Part shown: positions 7,126 through 15,655 of the stretch, one piece after another
Layout: every line of letters begins with the position of its first letter
Numbering within the stretch: the first letter of the stretch is position 1
Assembly: GCA_964453035.1 (NCBI GenBank)
Contig: CAYVOX010000009.1
Coordinates: 1 to 45,458, forward strand
DNA: 45,458 nt
Direction of reading: 5' to 3'
DNA from: CAYVOX01 sp964453035
GTDB taxonomy: Bacteria > Chloroflexota > Anaerolineae > Anaerolineales > Anaerolineaceae
Program-made: the position numbers and the translations under genes
Notes under the pieces: model-generated
Seen by the model: the letters and a program-made list of their open reading frames with translations, nothing else
The model's database searches: none
Told to the model about the DNA's origin: nothing

Positions 7126-8418
7126 TTACACCAGCTCCGGGCCCGCGCTGACGATGGCCAGTCGGTCTGCATCCAGGTAGCGGCGGGCCACCTCCAGCAC
7201 CTGCTGGGGGGTCACCGCTTCTACCATCTGCGGGTAGTTGCGGTAGTAATCCAGCCCCAGCTGGAAGCGCTCCAGGTTGAGCAGGGCGTTGGCGACGCCG
7301 TTGTTGGATTCCAGAGAGAGCGGCAGGCGCCCAATGTAATTGGCCTGGCTGTCTTCCAGCTCGTGGGCTGAAACAGGCTCGGCGGTGAAGCGGCGCAGCT
7401 CGCTGAGGATGAGATCAATGGCGCGCTGCAGGTTGGCGGGGTTGACCCCCGCAGAAACCTCCCAAGAGCCGGAGGCTATCCAGGCGTTGAGGCTGGTGCT
7501 GGCGGAGTAGGCCAGCCCGGCCTGCTCGCGTACCACGTCGCCAATGCGGCCCATCATGCCGAATTGCCCGAGCACATTGTTGCCGAGTGAGGCGGCCAGG
7601 TAATCAGGTGAGCTGCGCTGCGGGCCTAGGGTTCCCAGGTTGAGATCGGTCTGGCTTTTGCCAGGGATGGCGAGATGCTGGCGCGTGGTCTGGGCGGGCG
7701 GCAGCACGGCTGGCAGAGCGGGCGCTTCAACCTGCAGGGGGTTGAGCCAGTCTCCCAGGCTGCGGGCTACGGCTGCCACGGCTTGCTGCGGCTGCACGGC
7801 GCCCACCACCACCACCACCAGCCCGCGCGGGCCAAAATGCGCCTGGTGGAATGCGAGGATTTCATCGCGGGTGATGGCCTGGATTGTTTCAGGGTAGCCA
7901 TCTTCCGGGCGCCCGTAGGGATGCCCCGGGAAGAGGATCGAATCGAGCGTGATGGAGGCCATTTCGCCCGTATCCTGGGCGCGGACAGCCAGGCTGGTGA
8001 GAATCTGGGCGCGCAGGCGTTCAATGTATTCAGGGGGGAAGACCGGCTGGCGCAGCGACTCGGAAAGCAATTCCAGCAGCAGGGGCAGGTCTTCCGCCAG
8101 GGCGCGACCGCCAAAACTGGTGTTGTGAACGCTCGCGCCAAATCCCAGGCTGGCGCCGGCCGATTCCAGGTCGTTGAAGATTTGCTGGAAGGTACGGCGC
8201 TGCGTTCCGCGCATGAGCGAAAGGGCGGTGAAGTGAGCCAATCCCAGGCGGTCGTCGGATTCGAACAGGCTGCCGGCAGCCAGGTAGCCATTGATGACCA
8301 CCGAGGGGCTGTTGAAGTTGGCGCGCGCCAGAACGGTGATGTCGTTGGGCAGTTCGACGCGGGTGATATCATCCGCGCCGGGCAGGGATTTGAGGTGCAA
8401 AGCACGCACAGGGTTCAT
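7126..8418 (-). CDS. M16 family peptidase-like subunit lacking the zinc motif
   Basis: A 430-residue M16B (insulinase/processing-peptidase) family protein. Where active members have HxxEH, this one reads HFTAL near residues 61-65, so it cannot bind catalytic zinc. The second half keeps the substrate-binding R/Y pair expected in the C-terminal domain (GRIGDVVREQAGLAYSAS). Its upstream neighbour has the zinc motif but no such Tyr, so the two look like complementary halves of a heterodimer, as known for other paired bacterial M16B proteins. The start overlaps the stop of the active subunit by 4 bp, which gives equal, coupled synthesis. No signal peptide is seen, so the complex is probably cytoplasmic. 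Confidence 0.9.
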   Translation of the reverse strand: MNPVRALHLKSLPGADDITRVELPNDITVLARANFNSPSVVINGYLAAGSLFESDDRLGLAHFTALSLMRGTQRRTFQQIFNDLESAGASLGFGASVHNTSFGGRALAEDLPLLLELLSESLRQPVFPPEYIERLRAQILTSLAVRAQDTGEMASITLDSILFPGHPYGRPEDGYPETIQAITRDEILAFHQAHFGPRGLVVVVVGAVQPQQAVAAVARSLGDWLNPLQVEAPALPAVLPPAQTTRQHLAIPGKSQTDLNLGTLGPQRSSPDYLAASLGNNVLGQFGMMGRIGDVVREQAGLAYSASTSLNAWIASGSWEVSAGVNPANLQRAIDLILSELRRFTAEPVSAHELEDSQANYIGRLPLSLESNNGVANALLNLERFQLGLDYYRNYPQMVEAVTPQQVLEVARRYLDADRLAIVSAGPELV

Positions 8419-9710
8419 GCTTCACCGCCTTCCTGGCCGGTGGGCTGGTAGAGGCCCACCACGCGGTTTTGGTTCGTGAGGTAGGTTTGCGCGGCGCGCT
8501 GCACGTCGCCCGGGGTGATTTTGCTGAGCTCATCCACGTAATGGATGAACCAATCGTAGGTGGCGAACATTTCGGCGTAACCCAGCCAGAAAGCCTGGTT
8601 GGTGATATTTTCGCTGCCGTAGGCGAACAGCGCGCGGGCCTGTTTGACGGCGCGGGTAATTTCCGCTTCCTCAACCGGCTGCTCCTGAAGGCGCAGGATT
8701 TCACGGTCGAGCGCCTCCAGCACTGTTTCCGGTTGCCGGGAGGGATTAACCGTCAGGGTGATGTCGTAGAGGAAGGGGTCGGTGGTGGCCTGCAGGCCGC
8801 CGCTGATGTTGATGGCCAATTCTTTTTCCACCAGCGCCCGGTAGAGCCGTGAGGTTTTATTGGAGATCCCTCCGCCGCCGAACACGTTCAGCCCGGTGGG
8901 ACCGGTCAGCAGGCTATCGAGCACGGTGCAGGCGAAGAAATCCGGGTCGGACGCTGCCGGACAGCGGTAGGCCAGCTGCAGGTAGGTGGTTTGTCCCGGG
9001 CCCTGCACCACGGGACGGCGCTCTCCGTTCAGTTGAGGCTCGCGCCCTGCCGCGCAGGGCGGGGTGGGCGCGGCGGTTAACGGGCCGTACACCGCCTCAA
9101 TCCGCGCCAGCATTGTGGAGGTGTCAAAATCCCCTGCCATTGCCAGAACGGCGTTGTTGGGGGCGTAATAGTTGCGGTAATGATGGTAGAGGTCATCCCG
9201 GGTGATGGCATGCAGGTCTTCTTTGAGGCCCACAACCTCATTGCGGTAGGGGTGGTGGTCAAAGGCTTGCCGTTGAACAGACTCGCCGAGGCGGAAGAGG
9301 GGTTCGTTTTCGCTGCCTTCCCGCTCTGAAAGGATCACGGTGCGCTCGGATTCAACCTCCCTGGGGTCAAAGGCGCTGTTGACCATGCGGTCTGCTTCCA
9401 GGCGGAGGGCCAGGTCAATTTTGTCGGCGGGCAGGGTTTCAAAGTAGGCGGTCCAATCCAGGTAGGTGAAGGCATTCCACATGCCCCCCTCGCGCGAGAT
9501 GGCTTTATCCAGGTTGCCGGCGGGGAACTGGGGGGTGCCTTTGAATTGCATATGCTCCACCCAGTGCGAGATACCCGTCAGGCCGGGCGTTTCATAGCGC
9601 GAGCCCACCCGGTACCATACCCAGTGGCTGATAATTGGCGCGGTGTGGATTTCTTTCAGATGGACCGTCAGTCCGTTGGCGAGACGGGTCTTGGTGATGA
9701 ATTCGGGCAT
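8415..9710 (-). CDS. M16 family zinc metallopeptidase, catalytic subunit
   Basis: A 431-residue M16B peptidase. The inverted zinc motif HWVEH is at residues 49-53 (ligands His49 and His53, catalytic Glu52). The third ligand is probably Glu129 in SERTVILSE. In the C-terminal domain the R/Y substrate site is degenerate: RLYRALVEKELAINIS lacks the usual Tyr. It likely pairs with the zinc-less subunit encoded directly downstream. GAGGTC upstream of the ATG at 9710 is a good ribosome binding site. Members of this family degrade peptides or process precursors. Nothing nearby (AcpS, phosphoesterase) identifies the substrate. Confidence 0.93.
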   Translation of the reverse strand: MPEFITKTRLANGLTVHLKEIHTAPIISHWVWYRVGSRYETPGLTGISHWVEHMQFKGTPQFPAGNLDKAISREGGMWNAFTYLDWTAYFETLPADKIDLALRLEADRMVNSAFDPREVESERTVILSEREGSENEPLFRLGESVQRQAFDHHPYRNEVVGLKEDLHAITRDDLYHHYRNYYAPNNAVLAMAGDFDTSTMLARIEAVYGPLTAAPTPPCAAGREPQLNGERRPVVQGPGQTTYLQLAYRCPAASDPDFFACTVLDSLLTGPTGLNVFGGGGISNKTSRLYRALVEKELAINISGGLQATTDPFLYDITLTVNPSRQPETVLEALDREILRLQEQPVEEAEITRAVKQARALFAYGSENITNQAFWLGYAEMFATYDWFIHYVDELSKITPGDVQRAAQTYLTNQNRVVGLYQPTGQEGGEA

Positions 9711-9722
9711 GAGACCTCAGTT

Positions 9723-10508
9723 TTATTTGGGGAATAACAGCCTGCACAGGTCGCTGGGTTTTGGACCGCACACCAGTTCCTGCCACGAGCCGGGCAGATC
9801 GCTCAACATCGTGTAATACGGGTCAATCACCTTTTGCAGGCCGGTGAATGGCTGGTGCAGGTCGGTCTGGTTGAGGGGGATATCCACGTTCACCGAAAGG
9901 TTGACGGGAATTTTCTGGTCAACCGGTACGGTCAGATCCAGTTCAATGGGCAGCAGCGTGCCGGCTGGCAGGATGATATCTGCCGGGGCGTTGGTGATGC
10001 TCAGGCCGCCGGTGGTGAGGGCGGTGACACGCGCGCGGCGGATGGTGGTTTCACGGGTGAGGGTGACGGTGGTTTCCGTCTTGAGGGGCAGGTTGAATTT
10101 GGCGGGCACCTCAGCCTTGACGGGGATGATGGTTTTTATGCGGGCCTGGTCCATCAGGGCGAAGTTCTGGCGCAAACCGCCAATGAGCTGCGTTTGCAGC
10201 ACGGATTTGAGGTTAAAAATCTGGCTGGCAAGCGCCATGACAATCACCACCAGGATGATGTTGACAACCAGGGAGAGGATGCCGGTCACCGTCCAGAAGG
10301 CCGGCCAAAATTTGAACGTTCGACGGCGCGGTTGTGGAGCAGCCTGGGCGCTTTCGGTTGAGATGATATCTTCACCCGGGACGGCTTCAACGTTGTAGTT
10401 GGCGGAGTGGATGGACGAACTCAACTGGCGATATCTGCGGCGGGACATTCCCGGCGGGGGTTCATCAGCCTGAGAAGCGGTGGGGGGATTGGGGTTGGAC
10501 GTGCTCAT
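9723..10508 (-). CDS. Single-pass membrane protein of unknown function
   Basis: A 261-residue protein I cannot assign to a family. Residues 1-62 are hydrophilic and Pro/Ser/Arg-rich, without a signal peptide. One transmembrane helix lies at about 72-94 (a Val/Ile/Leu-rich stretch after FWPAFWTV). The remainder is an extracytoplasmic-looking, beta-rich domain rich in Thr/Val/Leu/Pro with many alternating hydrophobic residues, ending with two cysteines ten residues apart (LVCGPKPSDLCR) that could form a disulfide. AGGAG lies 6 nt before the ATG. The M16 pair follows 12 bp downstream on the same strand, so they are probably one transcript. Confidence 0.7.
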   Translation of the reverse strand: MSTSNPNPPTASQADEPPPGMSRRRYRQLSSSIHSANYNVEAVPGEDIISTESAQAAPQPRRRTFKFWPAFWTVTGILSLVVNIILVVIVMALASQIFNLKSVLQTQLIGGLRQNFALMDQARIKTIIPVKAEVPAKFNLPLKTETTVTLTRETTIRRARVTALTTGGLSITNAPADIILPAGTLLPIELDLTVPVDQKIPVNLSVNVDIPLNQTDLHQPFTGLQKVIDPYYTMLSDLPGSWQELVCGPKPSDLCRLLFPK

Positions 10509-10567
10509 ACAAAGCTCCTGAATCTGGCAAAGCGGCTTTTGGCACGCTTTGATGCTTGGTTAATCAG

Positions 10568-10576
10568 AATATAGCA
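10568..10576 (-). promoter_or_regulatory. Candidate extended -10 promoter for the membrane protein/M16 operon
   Basis: On the minus strand TGC-TATATT is an extended -10 element about 60 nt before the start at 10508. No clear -35 hexamer is present. The same TGC extension occurs before the -10 boxes of secA, clpC and the small-protein gene. Confidence 0.4.
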
Positions 10577-10606
10577 TAAAGTTGTTTTCTTGCGTACTAA
10601 AAACGA

Positions 10607-10612
10607 TATAAT
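10607..10612 (+). promoter_or_regulatory. Candidate -10 box of the flavoprotein gene
   Basis: A perfect TATAAT; the nearest -35-like hexamer is TTGTTT at 10582-10587 with a long 19-bp spacer. Transcription would begin near 10619, giving a leader of about 90 nt. The 199-bp divergent gap holds no gene. Confidence 0.4.
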
Positions 10613-10707
10613 CAGGTATATTATGCGGTGAGGAGCAAGGTTTAATCAGAGAAACAATAAAACTGCCGAGAATTGGCTGATTTACAGGCAAACTTTGAGG
10701 GCTTTGC

Positions 10708-12036
10708 ATGAGTGAACAATACTGGGTGGCGGTGGTTGGAGCGGGACCGGCGGGGTTGTTTGCGGCGCGGGAACTGGCGCTCAATGGCGCGCAGGTGGTG
10801 GTATTCAATCGCGACATCAAGCCGGGAGGGCTGGCGGAGTACGGCATTTACCCCGAAAAATTCAGGATTAAAGAGGGGCTGCGCTCACAATTCCGCCTGG
10901 CGCTGGGGCTGCCCAACCTGGAATACTACGGGAATCTCACCATCGGCGCTCAGGGGGCACTGACCCTGGAGGGGTTAAAACAACTGGGCTTTCAGGCTGT
11001 TGTGGTGGCGGTGGGGGCACAGGGCACCAAACGGCTGGGATTACCCGGCGAGGATTTGAAAGGCGTTTACCACGCCAAGGACCTGGTCTTTCATTACAAC
11101 CGCCTGCCGCCCTTCAGCCAGATTCATTTTGAAATTGGCCGCCGCGCTGCCGTGGTGGGGGTGGGCAACGTGGCGCTGGATATCACCCGCTTTCTGGCAA
11201 CCCTGCCGCAGGTGGAGGATGTGGTTGCGGTGGCCCGCCGCGGGCCGGGCGAGGTGAAGTTTTCCAGGGGGGAACTGGAAGAGGTTGTAGCTTTGCTGGA
11301 TATGCAGGACCTGGATCATGAGCTGGAGCGGTGCATCCCCTTGATGCGCTTGCTGGGCGAAAACCCCGAAGATTTTCTGGGTCTTATCCACCTGGCGCTG
11401 GAAAAAGCCAGCCAGCATGAATCGCATACACACTTCACCCTGCGTTTTCTGGCTTCGCCGCGGCGCTTGCTGGGCGATGCGGCGGGGCGGGTGTGCGGCC
11501 TGGAAGTGGAAGATAACACCCTGGTGATGCGTGATGGCGAGATCACCGCGCGCAGCCTGGGAACGCTGCACACCCTGACAGTGGACACGGTCATTTTTGC
11601 CATTGGAGACCGGGTGGATGAAGCCCTGGGGCTGCCGGTGCACGGAGGTGAGTACGTCAAATGCCCCGAGCCGCGCTTCCCGGTGGATGGCGTCTCATAC
11701 GAGGTGTGCGATCCGCCCAACCATCAACCGCTGGAAGGCTTTTTTGTGGCGGGGTGGTCGCGCAGACCGAGCAGCGGATTGGTGGGCGTGGCGCGGCGCG
11801 ACGGCGTGGCGTGTGCCAGGGCGGTGCTGCAATACCTGCAAACGCTGCAACCTCTTGAAGAATCTCCGGCCTTCCGGCTGCATGAGCGTCTCAGCCAGTT
11901 GCCACAACCGGTGGTTGGCAAGGCAGACCTGGCCCGCCTGGAAGCGGCGGAACGCGCCCGGGCGGCTGCCTGCGGGTTGGCGGAGTTTAAGTTTGCGGAT
12001 AACCAATCGATGCTGGAAGCGATGGGGTTGGGGTAG
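10708..12036 (+). CDS. FAD-dependent ferredoxin/NADP oxidoreductase (adrenodoxin-reductase/FprA-like)
   Basis: A 442-residue flavoprotein. The FAD-binding GAGPAG is at residues 11-16, followed by the KPGGLAEYGIYP segment typical of adrenodoxin-reductase and GltD-like enzymes. A second Rossmann motif, GVGNVALDITRFL, is at 151-163 for NADP(H). The C-terminal GWSRRPSSGLVGVARRDG corresponds to the conserved GWIKRGPTGVIG-like block that contacts FAD. It should transfer electrons between NADP(H) and a ferredoxin. No ferredoxin gene is adjacent, so the partner is unknown. GAGGG lies 6 nt before the ATG. It is convergent with the next gene, with 12 bp between stops. Related GltD-like proteins are an alternative, but the N-terminal Fe-S domain of GltD is absent. 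Confidence 0.87.
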   Translation: MSEQYWVAVVGAGPAGLFAARELALNGAQVVVFNRDIKPGGLAEYGIYPEKFRIKEGLRSQFRLALGLPNLEYYGNLTIGAQGALTLEGLKQLGFQAVVVAVGAQGTKRLGLPGEDLKGVYHAKDLVFHYNRLPPFSQIHFEIGRRAAVVGVGNVALDITRFLATLPQVEDVVAVARRGPGEVKFSRGELEEVVALLDMQDLDHELERCIPLMRLLGENPEDFLGLIHLALEKASQHESHTHFTLRFLASPRRLLGDAAGRVCGLEVEDNTLVMRDGEITARSLGTLHTLTVDTVIFAIGDRVDEALGLPVHGGEYVKCPEPRFPVDGVSYEVCDPPNHQPLEGFFVAGWSRRPSSGLVGVARRDGVACARAVLQYLQTLQPLEESPAFRLHERLSQLPQPVVGKADLARLEAAERARAAACGLAEFKFADNQSMLEAMGLG

Positions 12037-12048
12037 GGTTCCGCGCGG

Positions 12049-12555
12049 CTACTGCGCAGGGGGTTCAGCGGGTGGCGCGGAGCGCCGGAGATGGATGTGC
12101 GAATACGGGATCAGCATCAGGAAGCCGATGGCGATGATGATTTCACCGCTGACCACTCCCAGTGCCTGGTACGGGCCAAAATACGGAATGATGGGGAACG
12201 GGTGGCTGCCAAAGCCGAAAATATCTGCCATGCCGGTGAACACTGCAATGACGTAGCCGGTAGAAACCAGGCGCAGGCCGATATCCGCTGCGATGCTGGT
12301 GACCAGGCCTTTCCAGAGGGCCAGCAGGCTGATATATCCCCCCAGGCACATGATGGCTAAGCCAACCAGAAAGACCGCGATTTGAACAAATCCAATCACC
12401 GGGGAGCGGTCGAGGCCGAACACATCTGGCTTGGCGCCAATCATGAACACCAGGAAGCCAATCAGCGTGAGGATTAAGCCGACCCGAATGCGCATGACAG
12501 GCAGGCGGATGGGAAGGGTGGGGGTAATACTGGCGGCGCTGTGCTGATCCGACAT
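12049..12555 (-). CDS. Polytopic membrane protein of unknown function (four TM)
   Basis: A 168-residue protein with four clear hydrophobic helices at about residues 23-43, 54-80, 95-113 and 128-150, and short polar ends. The N-terminus (about 20 residues) and the Pro-rich C-terminus are probably cytoplasmic. I do not recognise the family. GGAGGG precedes the ATG at 12555 with good spacing. It follows the M19 dipeptidase by 10 bp on the same strand and is probably co-transcribed with it. No charged residues in the helices suggest transport or catalysis. Confidence 0.75.
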   Translation of the reverse strand: MSDQHSAASITPTLPIRLPVMRIRVGLILTLIGFLVFMIGAKPDVFGLDRSPVIGFVQIAVFLVGLAIMCLGGYISLLALWKGLVTSIAADIGLRLVSTGYVIAVFTGMADIFGFGSHPFPIIPYFGPYQALGVVSGEIIIAIGFLMLIPYSHIHLRRSAPPAEPPAQ

Positions 12556-12565
12556 TCAAACCCTC

Positions 12566-13663
12566 CTATTGCGGCAGAACCTGATGCAGAAGGCGCTGCC
12601 AGTTGCCCCCAAAAATAGCGGCAATATCCCCAGCAGCGTAGCCGCGCCGGGCCATTAACGGCTCCAATTTTTGCAGGTCGGCGATGGTGTCCATTTCAAG
12701 CGGGATGGCGGGCCAGCCAAAGCCACCGTCGAAGTCGGTGCCCAGGGCAACGTGCTGCGCGCTGCCGGTGAGCTGGCAGATGTGGTCAATCTGCGCGAGG
12801 ACGTGCTCCAGCGTGACCAGGGCGCGGTCATCGGTATTGGCCCAGCCGGGGAGCAGGAAGCGGTTGAAGGGTATCACACCCATCACCCCGCCGCGTTCTG
12901 CCAGCCGCCGGATGGCCTGGTCAGTGAGGTGGCGCTCGCCCTGGACATCCTTGAGCAGGGCGCGGGCGTTGGCGTGCGAGGCAATGACTGTGCCCGGGTA
13001 GCTATCCAACGCCTGGAGCACCGAGATTTCGTTCATATGTGACAGGTCCAGTGCAAAACCTGTGCCAGCCATCACCTCCAGCATCTGGTGTCCAAGTGGG
13101 GTGAAGCCGCCCGGCTCGTTGGAGCCGCCACAGAAACGCCCTCCAGACCATACCAGGCCGATGATACGCAGCCCTTTTTGCCACCATTCTTCCAACTCGC
13201 GCGGATCTTCAATGCCTTCAGCGCCTTCCATCACCAACAGCAGGCCAACCGGGTGCGTGACGGTGGGGTAAGCTGCCGGAGCGGTGCTCCACGGGGCGAG
13301 GACTGCATCCAGGTCGCGGCGGGTGAGCACCAGGCGGAACTTATCCGGGGCGGATTCAGCCAGGCGGTGGTAATGGTCAAGCTGCAGGTAGTGGACTTGG
13401 CGAGCTTCGGCAAAGGTGGTGTAAGCCAGCTTTTCCCAGTCAGCCTTAAGGTAGCGCCGGTGAGCCTGGAAGATGGTGCTGAAGATGACCGCCACCTGCC
13501 CGCGTTGAAAATCAGGCCAGCCCACGGTGGTGTGACCGGTGTGCTGGGGATAGGGGGAGTCTTTTTCGAGCAGGCGCGTTTCGGCCGCGCACCTGCGAGA
13601 ATCTCGGTTGAAGGTGAGCGCGTTATAGGCCAGGTCTTGATGACCGTCTATGATCCAGGGCAT
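12566..13663 (-). CDS. Membrane (renal-type) dipeptidase, peptidase M19 family
   Basis: A 365-residue zinc dipeptidase that hydrolyses dipeptides, sometimes including D-amino acids at the C-terminal position. The ligand set of the family is complete: DGHQD at residues 6-10 (His8, Asp10), Glu146 in MEGAEGIED, DLSHM at 206-210 (His209), SHANARAL from 229 (His230) and GTDFDGGFG in the last quarter. No signal peptide is present, so despite the family name it is probably cytoplasmic. A GAGG ribosome binding site is 12 nt from the ATG, rather far. The start lies just beyond the S1-gene terminator, so it needs its own promoter or readthrough. The four-TM protein gene follows 10 bp later. Confidence 0.92.
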   Translation of the reverse strand: MPWIIDGHQDLAYNALTFNRDSRRCAAETRLLEKDSPYPQHTGHTTVGWPDFQRGQVAVIFSTIFQAHRRYLKADWEKLAYTTFAEARQVHYLQLDHYHRLAESAPDKFRLVLTRRDLDAVLAPWSTAPAAYPTVTHPVGLLLVMEGAEGIEDPRELEEWWQKGLRIIGLVWSGGRFCGGSNEPGGFTPLGHQMLEVMAGTGFALDLSHMNEISVLQALDSYPGTVIASHANARALLKDVQGERHLTDQAIRRLAERGGVMGVIPFNRFLLPGWANTDDRALVTLEHVLAQIDHICQLTGSAQHVALGTDFDGGFGWPAIPLEMDTIADLQKLEPLMARRGYAAGDIAAIFGGNWQRLLHQVLPQ

Positions 13664-13679
13664 GGGGGAATAACCTCAG

Positions 13680-13710
13680 AAAAAAGGCGCACCGGTCCGG
13701 TGCGCCTTTT
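13680..13710 (-). terminator. Intrinsic terminator of the S1-domain protein gene
   Basis: AAAAGGCGCACC pairs perfectly with GGTGCGCCTTTT around a 5-base loop, and on the minus strand a run of six T follows. It is one of the strongest terminators in the window and separates the S1 gene from the M19 gene. Confidence 0.9.
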
Positions 13711-13724
13711 CATCAGCAGCCAGT

Positions 13725-13784
13725 TTATTTATCTTCGGGCTTGTCTTCAGGCTTGTCTTCAGGTTGTTCTTCGGGCTTTTCTGC
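13725..13784 (-). repeat. Short repeats encoding the acidic S1-protein tail
   Basis: Imperfect 12-bp units encode a C-terminal tail of repeated Pro-Glu-Asp-Lys (EEQPEDKPEDKPEDK). The tail is charged and probably disordered; the copy number is likely to vary between strains. Confidence 0.7.
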
Positions 13785-14987
13785 CGGTTCATGTGATTCG
13801 GTTTCCAGCAGGGTTTGCCAGTCGAGGTCGGCATAGGCCATTGATTCGACGCGGCGAATGCTCAGGCCGATACGGTGGTTGTCGGGATCAATCTTGAGGA
13901 TGCGCAGGGTGACGACTTCACCTTCATGCAGCACCTCTTTGGGGTGTTCGATGCGCTTCTCGGAGATCTCGGAGATGTGGATGAGGCCTTCGATGTCACC
14001 CTCCAGGCGGGCAAAGGCGCCAAACTTGGTGAGGCGCGTGATTTTGCCCTCGACCAGCTGGCCCACTTGGAATTTGGCCACCTGCGACATCCACGGGTCA
14101 GCCAGGAGCTGGCGGATGGAAAGGCCGATGCGCTTTTTGGAATGGTCAATGCTGATGACCTTGACTTTGACTTCCTGTCCAACCTTGAGCACCTCATTGG
14201 GATGGTTGATGCGCTCCCAGGAGATTTCGGAGAGGTGAACCAGTCCGTCGGCGCCGCTGATGTTGACAAAAGCGCCGAACTCTGCCAGGCTGGTCACGCG
14301 CCCGGTGCGCAGATCGCCTTCTTTTAGCTCTTCGATAACGCGTTCTTTGAGGGTTTCGCGGGTTTCGGTGCTGGCGGCGCGCTCTGAGAGGATGAGGCGG
14401 CGGCGTTCGCGGTCAACTTCGATGACGCACACGTCAATCGGCTGGCCAATCATGCGGCTCCACTTCTGCTCGGGGGATTCACCCGAGAGGTTGGCGCGGC
14501 GCGACAGGCTGATTTGCGAGGCAGGCACAAACCCGCGCAGGCCGCCCACCGGCACGATGAGGCCGCCCTTGTTGTAGCCGATAATCTGGCTGTGGGTGGT
14601 TTCTTTGCTGTCGCGCATCGTTTCCACCTGCTGCCAGCTCACTTCTTCGCGGGCGCGCACGTAGGAGAGCACCAGGTTGCCGTTGGAGTCCTCGGGGTTG
14701 ATGACGAAGACGGGAATTTCCTGGCCGATTTGCAGGGCAGCCAGTTCTTCTGGCGGGATTTGTTCGTATTCTTTGCCGCTAATCACGCCTTCGGACTTGG
14801 TGCCGACACTTACCAGGATCTGACCCGGCGTGAGACTGGCAACGACGCCCTGGCGAATCTCGCCCTGACGTGGAAAGTCAATACCCTGGCCCTCCTGTGC
14901 AAGTAGTGATTCCATGTTGTCATGGTTTTCAATGTTGTTGTTCTCGGGTGCAGCATCTTGCTCGAGGGGGGCATCGTTCTGATCCAT
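13725..14987 (-). CDS. rpsA: S1 RNA-binding domain protein (30S ribosomal protein S1-like)
   Basis: A 420-residue protein with an acidic N-terminus, four consecutive S1/OB domains (about residues 40-110, 125-195, 215-285 and 300-370) and an acidic repeat tail. The last two domains are best conserved, with repeated FGAFV/A, GLVHLSEIS/GLIHISEIS and RIGLSIR signatures. It probably acts as ribosomal protein S1, helping mRNA bind to the 30S subunit. The four-domain form resembles S1 of Gram-positive bacteria more than the six-domain E. coli protein. The frame stays open to a TTG at 15053, but that codon is inside the promoter's -35 box, so the start is the ATG at 14987, with GGAG 11 nt upstream. 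Other S1-repeat proteins are an alternative identity. Confidence 0.85.
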   Translation of the reverse strand: MDQNDAPLEQDAAPENNNIENHDNMESLLAQEGQGIDFPRQGEIRQGVVASLTPGQILVSVGTKSEGVISGKEYEQIPPEELAALQIGQEIPVFVINPEDSNGNLVLSYVRAREEVSWQQVETMRDSKETTHSQIIGYNKGGLIVPVGGLRGFVPASQISLSRRANLSGESPEQKWSRMIGQPIDVCVIEVDRERRRLILSERAASTETRETLKERVIEELKEGDLRTGRVTSLAEFGAFVNISGADGLVHLSEISWERINHPNEVLKVGQEVKVKVISIDHSKKRIGLSIRQLLADPWMSQVAKFQVGQLVEGKITRLTKFGAFARLEGDIEGLIHISEISEKRIEHPKEVLHEGEVVTLRILKIDPDNHRIGLSIRRVESMAYADLDWQTLLETESHEPAEKPEEQPEDKPEDKPEDK

Positions 14988-15024
14988 ATGTTTATGAACT
15001 CCGACTTTTAAAGAGATGTAGTCC

Positions 15025-15053
15025 ATTATATGATGTAATTTAGAAGTTGGCAA
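15025..15053 (-). promoter_or_regulatory. Promoter of the S1-domain protein gene
   Basis: On the minus strand TTGCCA, a 17-bp spacer and a perfect TATAAT. Transcription should start near 15018, giving a leader of about 30 nt and excluding the TTG and upstream ATG codons as starts. Confidence 0.75.
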
Positions 15054-15115
15054 CCCTCCACCGGGGAAAAATGTTTACTTTTTAACATATATTTTTCTGT
15101 CAAGGTGTTGTTTTT

Positions 15116-15598
15116 TCACTTGAGGATTAGCAATAACTCCGGGGTTTCACAACCGCGGGCATTGGCAAAGCCAGCGCTTTCGCCGGTGATGGTAAACCCG
15201 CATTTTTCCAGCACGCGCAGGGAGGGGAGGTTATCTTTGGCGGCGCGGGCGTAAACGGGCCGGGAGGTGAATTGCTGCAGGAATAATTGCAAAGCCCAGG
15301 TGGCGATGCCCTTGCCCCAGAATTCCCGTCCCAGCCAGTAGCTCACCTCGGGATGGCCTTCATCCTCATATTTGAGGATGCTGCCCGCCACTCGACCCTG
15401 GAAGAGGATGGTGCGGATGAGGACCGCGTCCTCCGCTAGAATGCGAGCCCAGAAGGCGTCAAATGCGGCGCGGTTGGAAGGCTCTCTGGCGGTGAAGGCT
15501 GCCATGTGGACGGCGACCGGGTCACGCTGGTGCTCGAAGAAAACGGGCAGGTCAGATGGTTCGACGGGGCGCAGTTCCACCTGATTTGTTTGGGTCAA
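15116..15598 (-). CDS. GNAT family N-acetyltransferase (RimJ/RimL type)
   Basis: A 160-residue acetyltransferase. The acetyl-CoA-binding motif A region reads SYWLGREFWGKGIATWALQLFL at about residues 86-107, where the R/Q-x-x-G-x-G/A site is modified to REFWGKGIA as in RimJ/RimL-like enzymes. The later NLPSLRVLEKCGF segment (about 123-135) is the typical motif B. It should acetylate an amino group on a small molecule or protein; the substrate is unknown. The start is TTG at 15598, supported by GGAGGGG about 4-5 nt upstream. It lies between secA (whose stop is upstream on the same strand) and the divergent-spaced S1 promoter region. Confidence 0.85.
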   Translation of the reverse strand: MTQTNQVELRPVEPSDLPVFFEHQRDPVAVHMAAFTAREPSNRAAFDAFWARILAEDAVLIRTILFQGRVAGSILKYEDEGHPEVSYWLGREFWGKGIATWALQLFLQQFTSRPVYARAAKDNLPSLRVLEKCGFTITGESAGFANARGCETPELLLILK

Positions 15599-15630
15599 AA
15601 TCCCCTCCGGTTACCTGGCGGCGCGGCTTA

Positions 15631-15655
15631 GTGCCCATTCATTTGGAATGGGTAC
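15631..15655 (-). other. Hairpin after secA, no U-tract
   Basis: GTGCCCATTC and GAATGGGTAC form a 10-bp stem (one G-U pair) with a 5-base loop directly after the secA stop. No T-run follows on the minus strand, so it is a doubtful terminator and may instead be a 3'-end stabiliser or leaky terminator before the GNAT gene. Confidence 0.45.
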
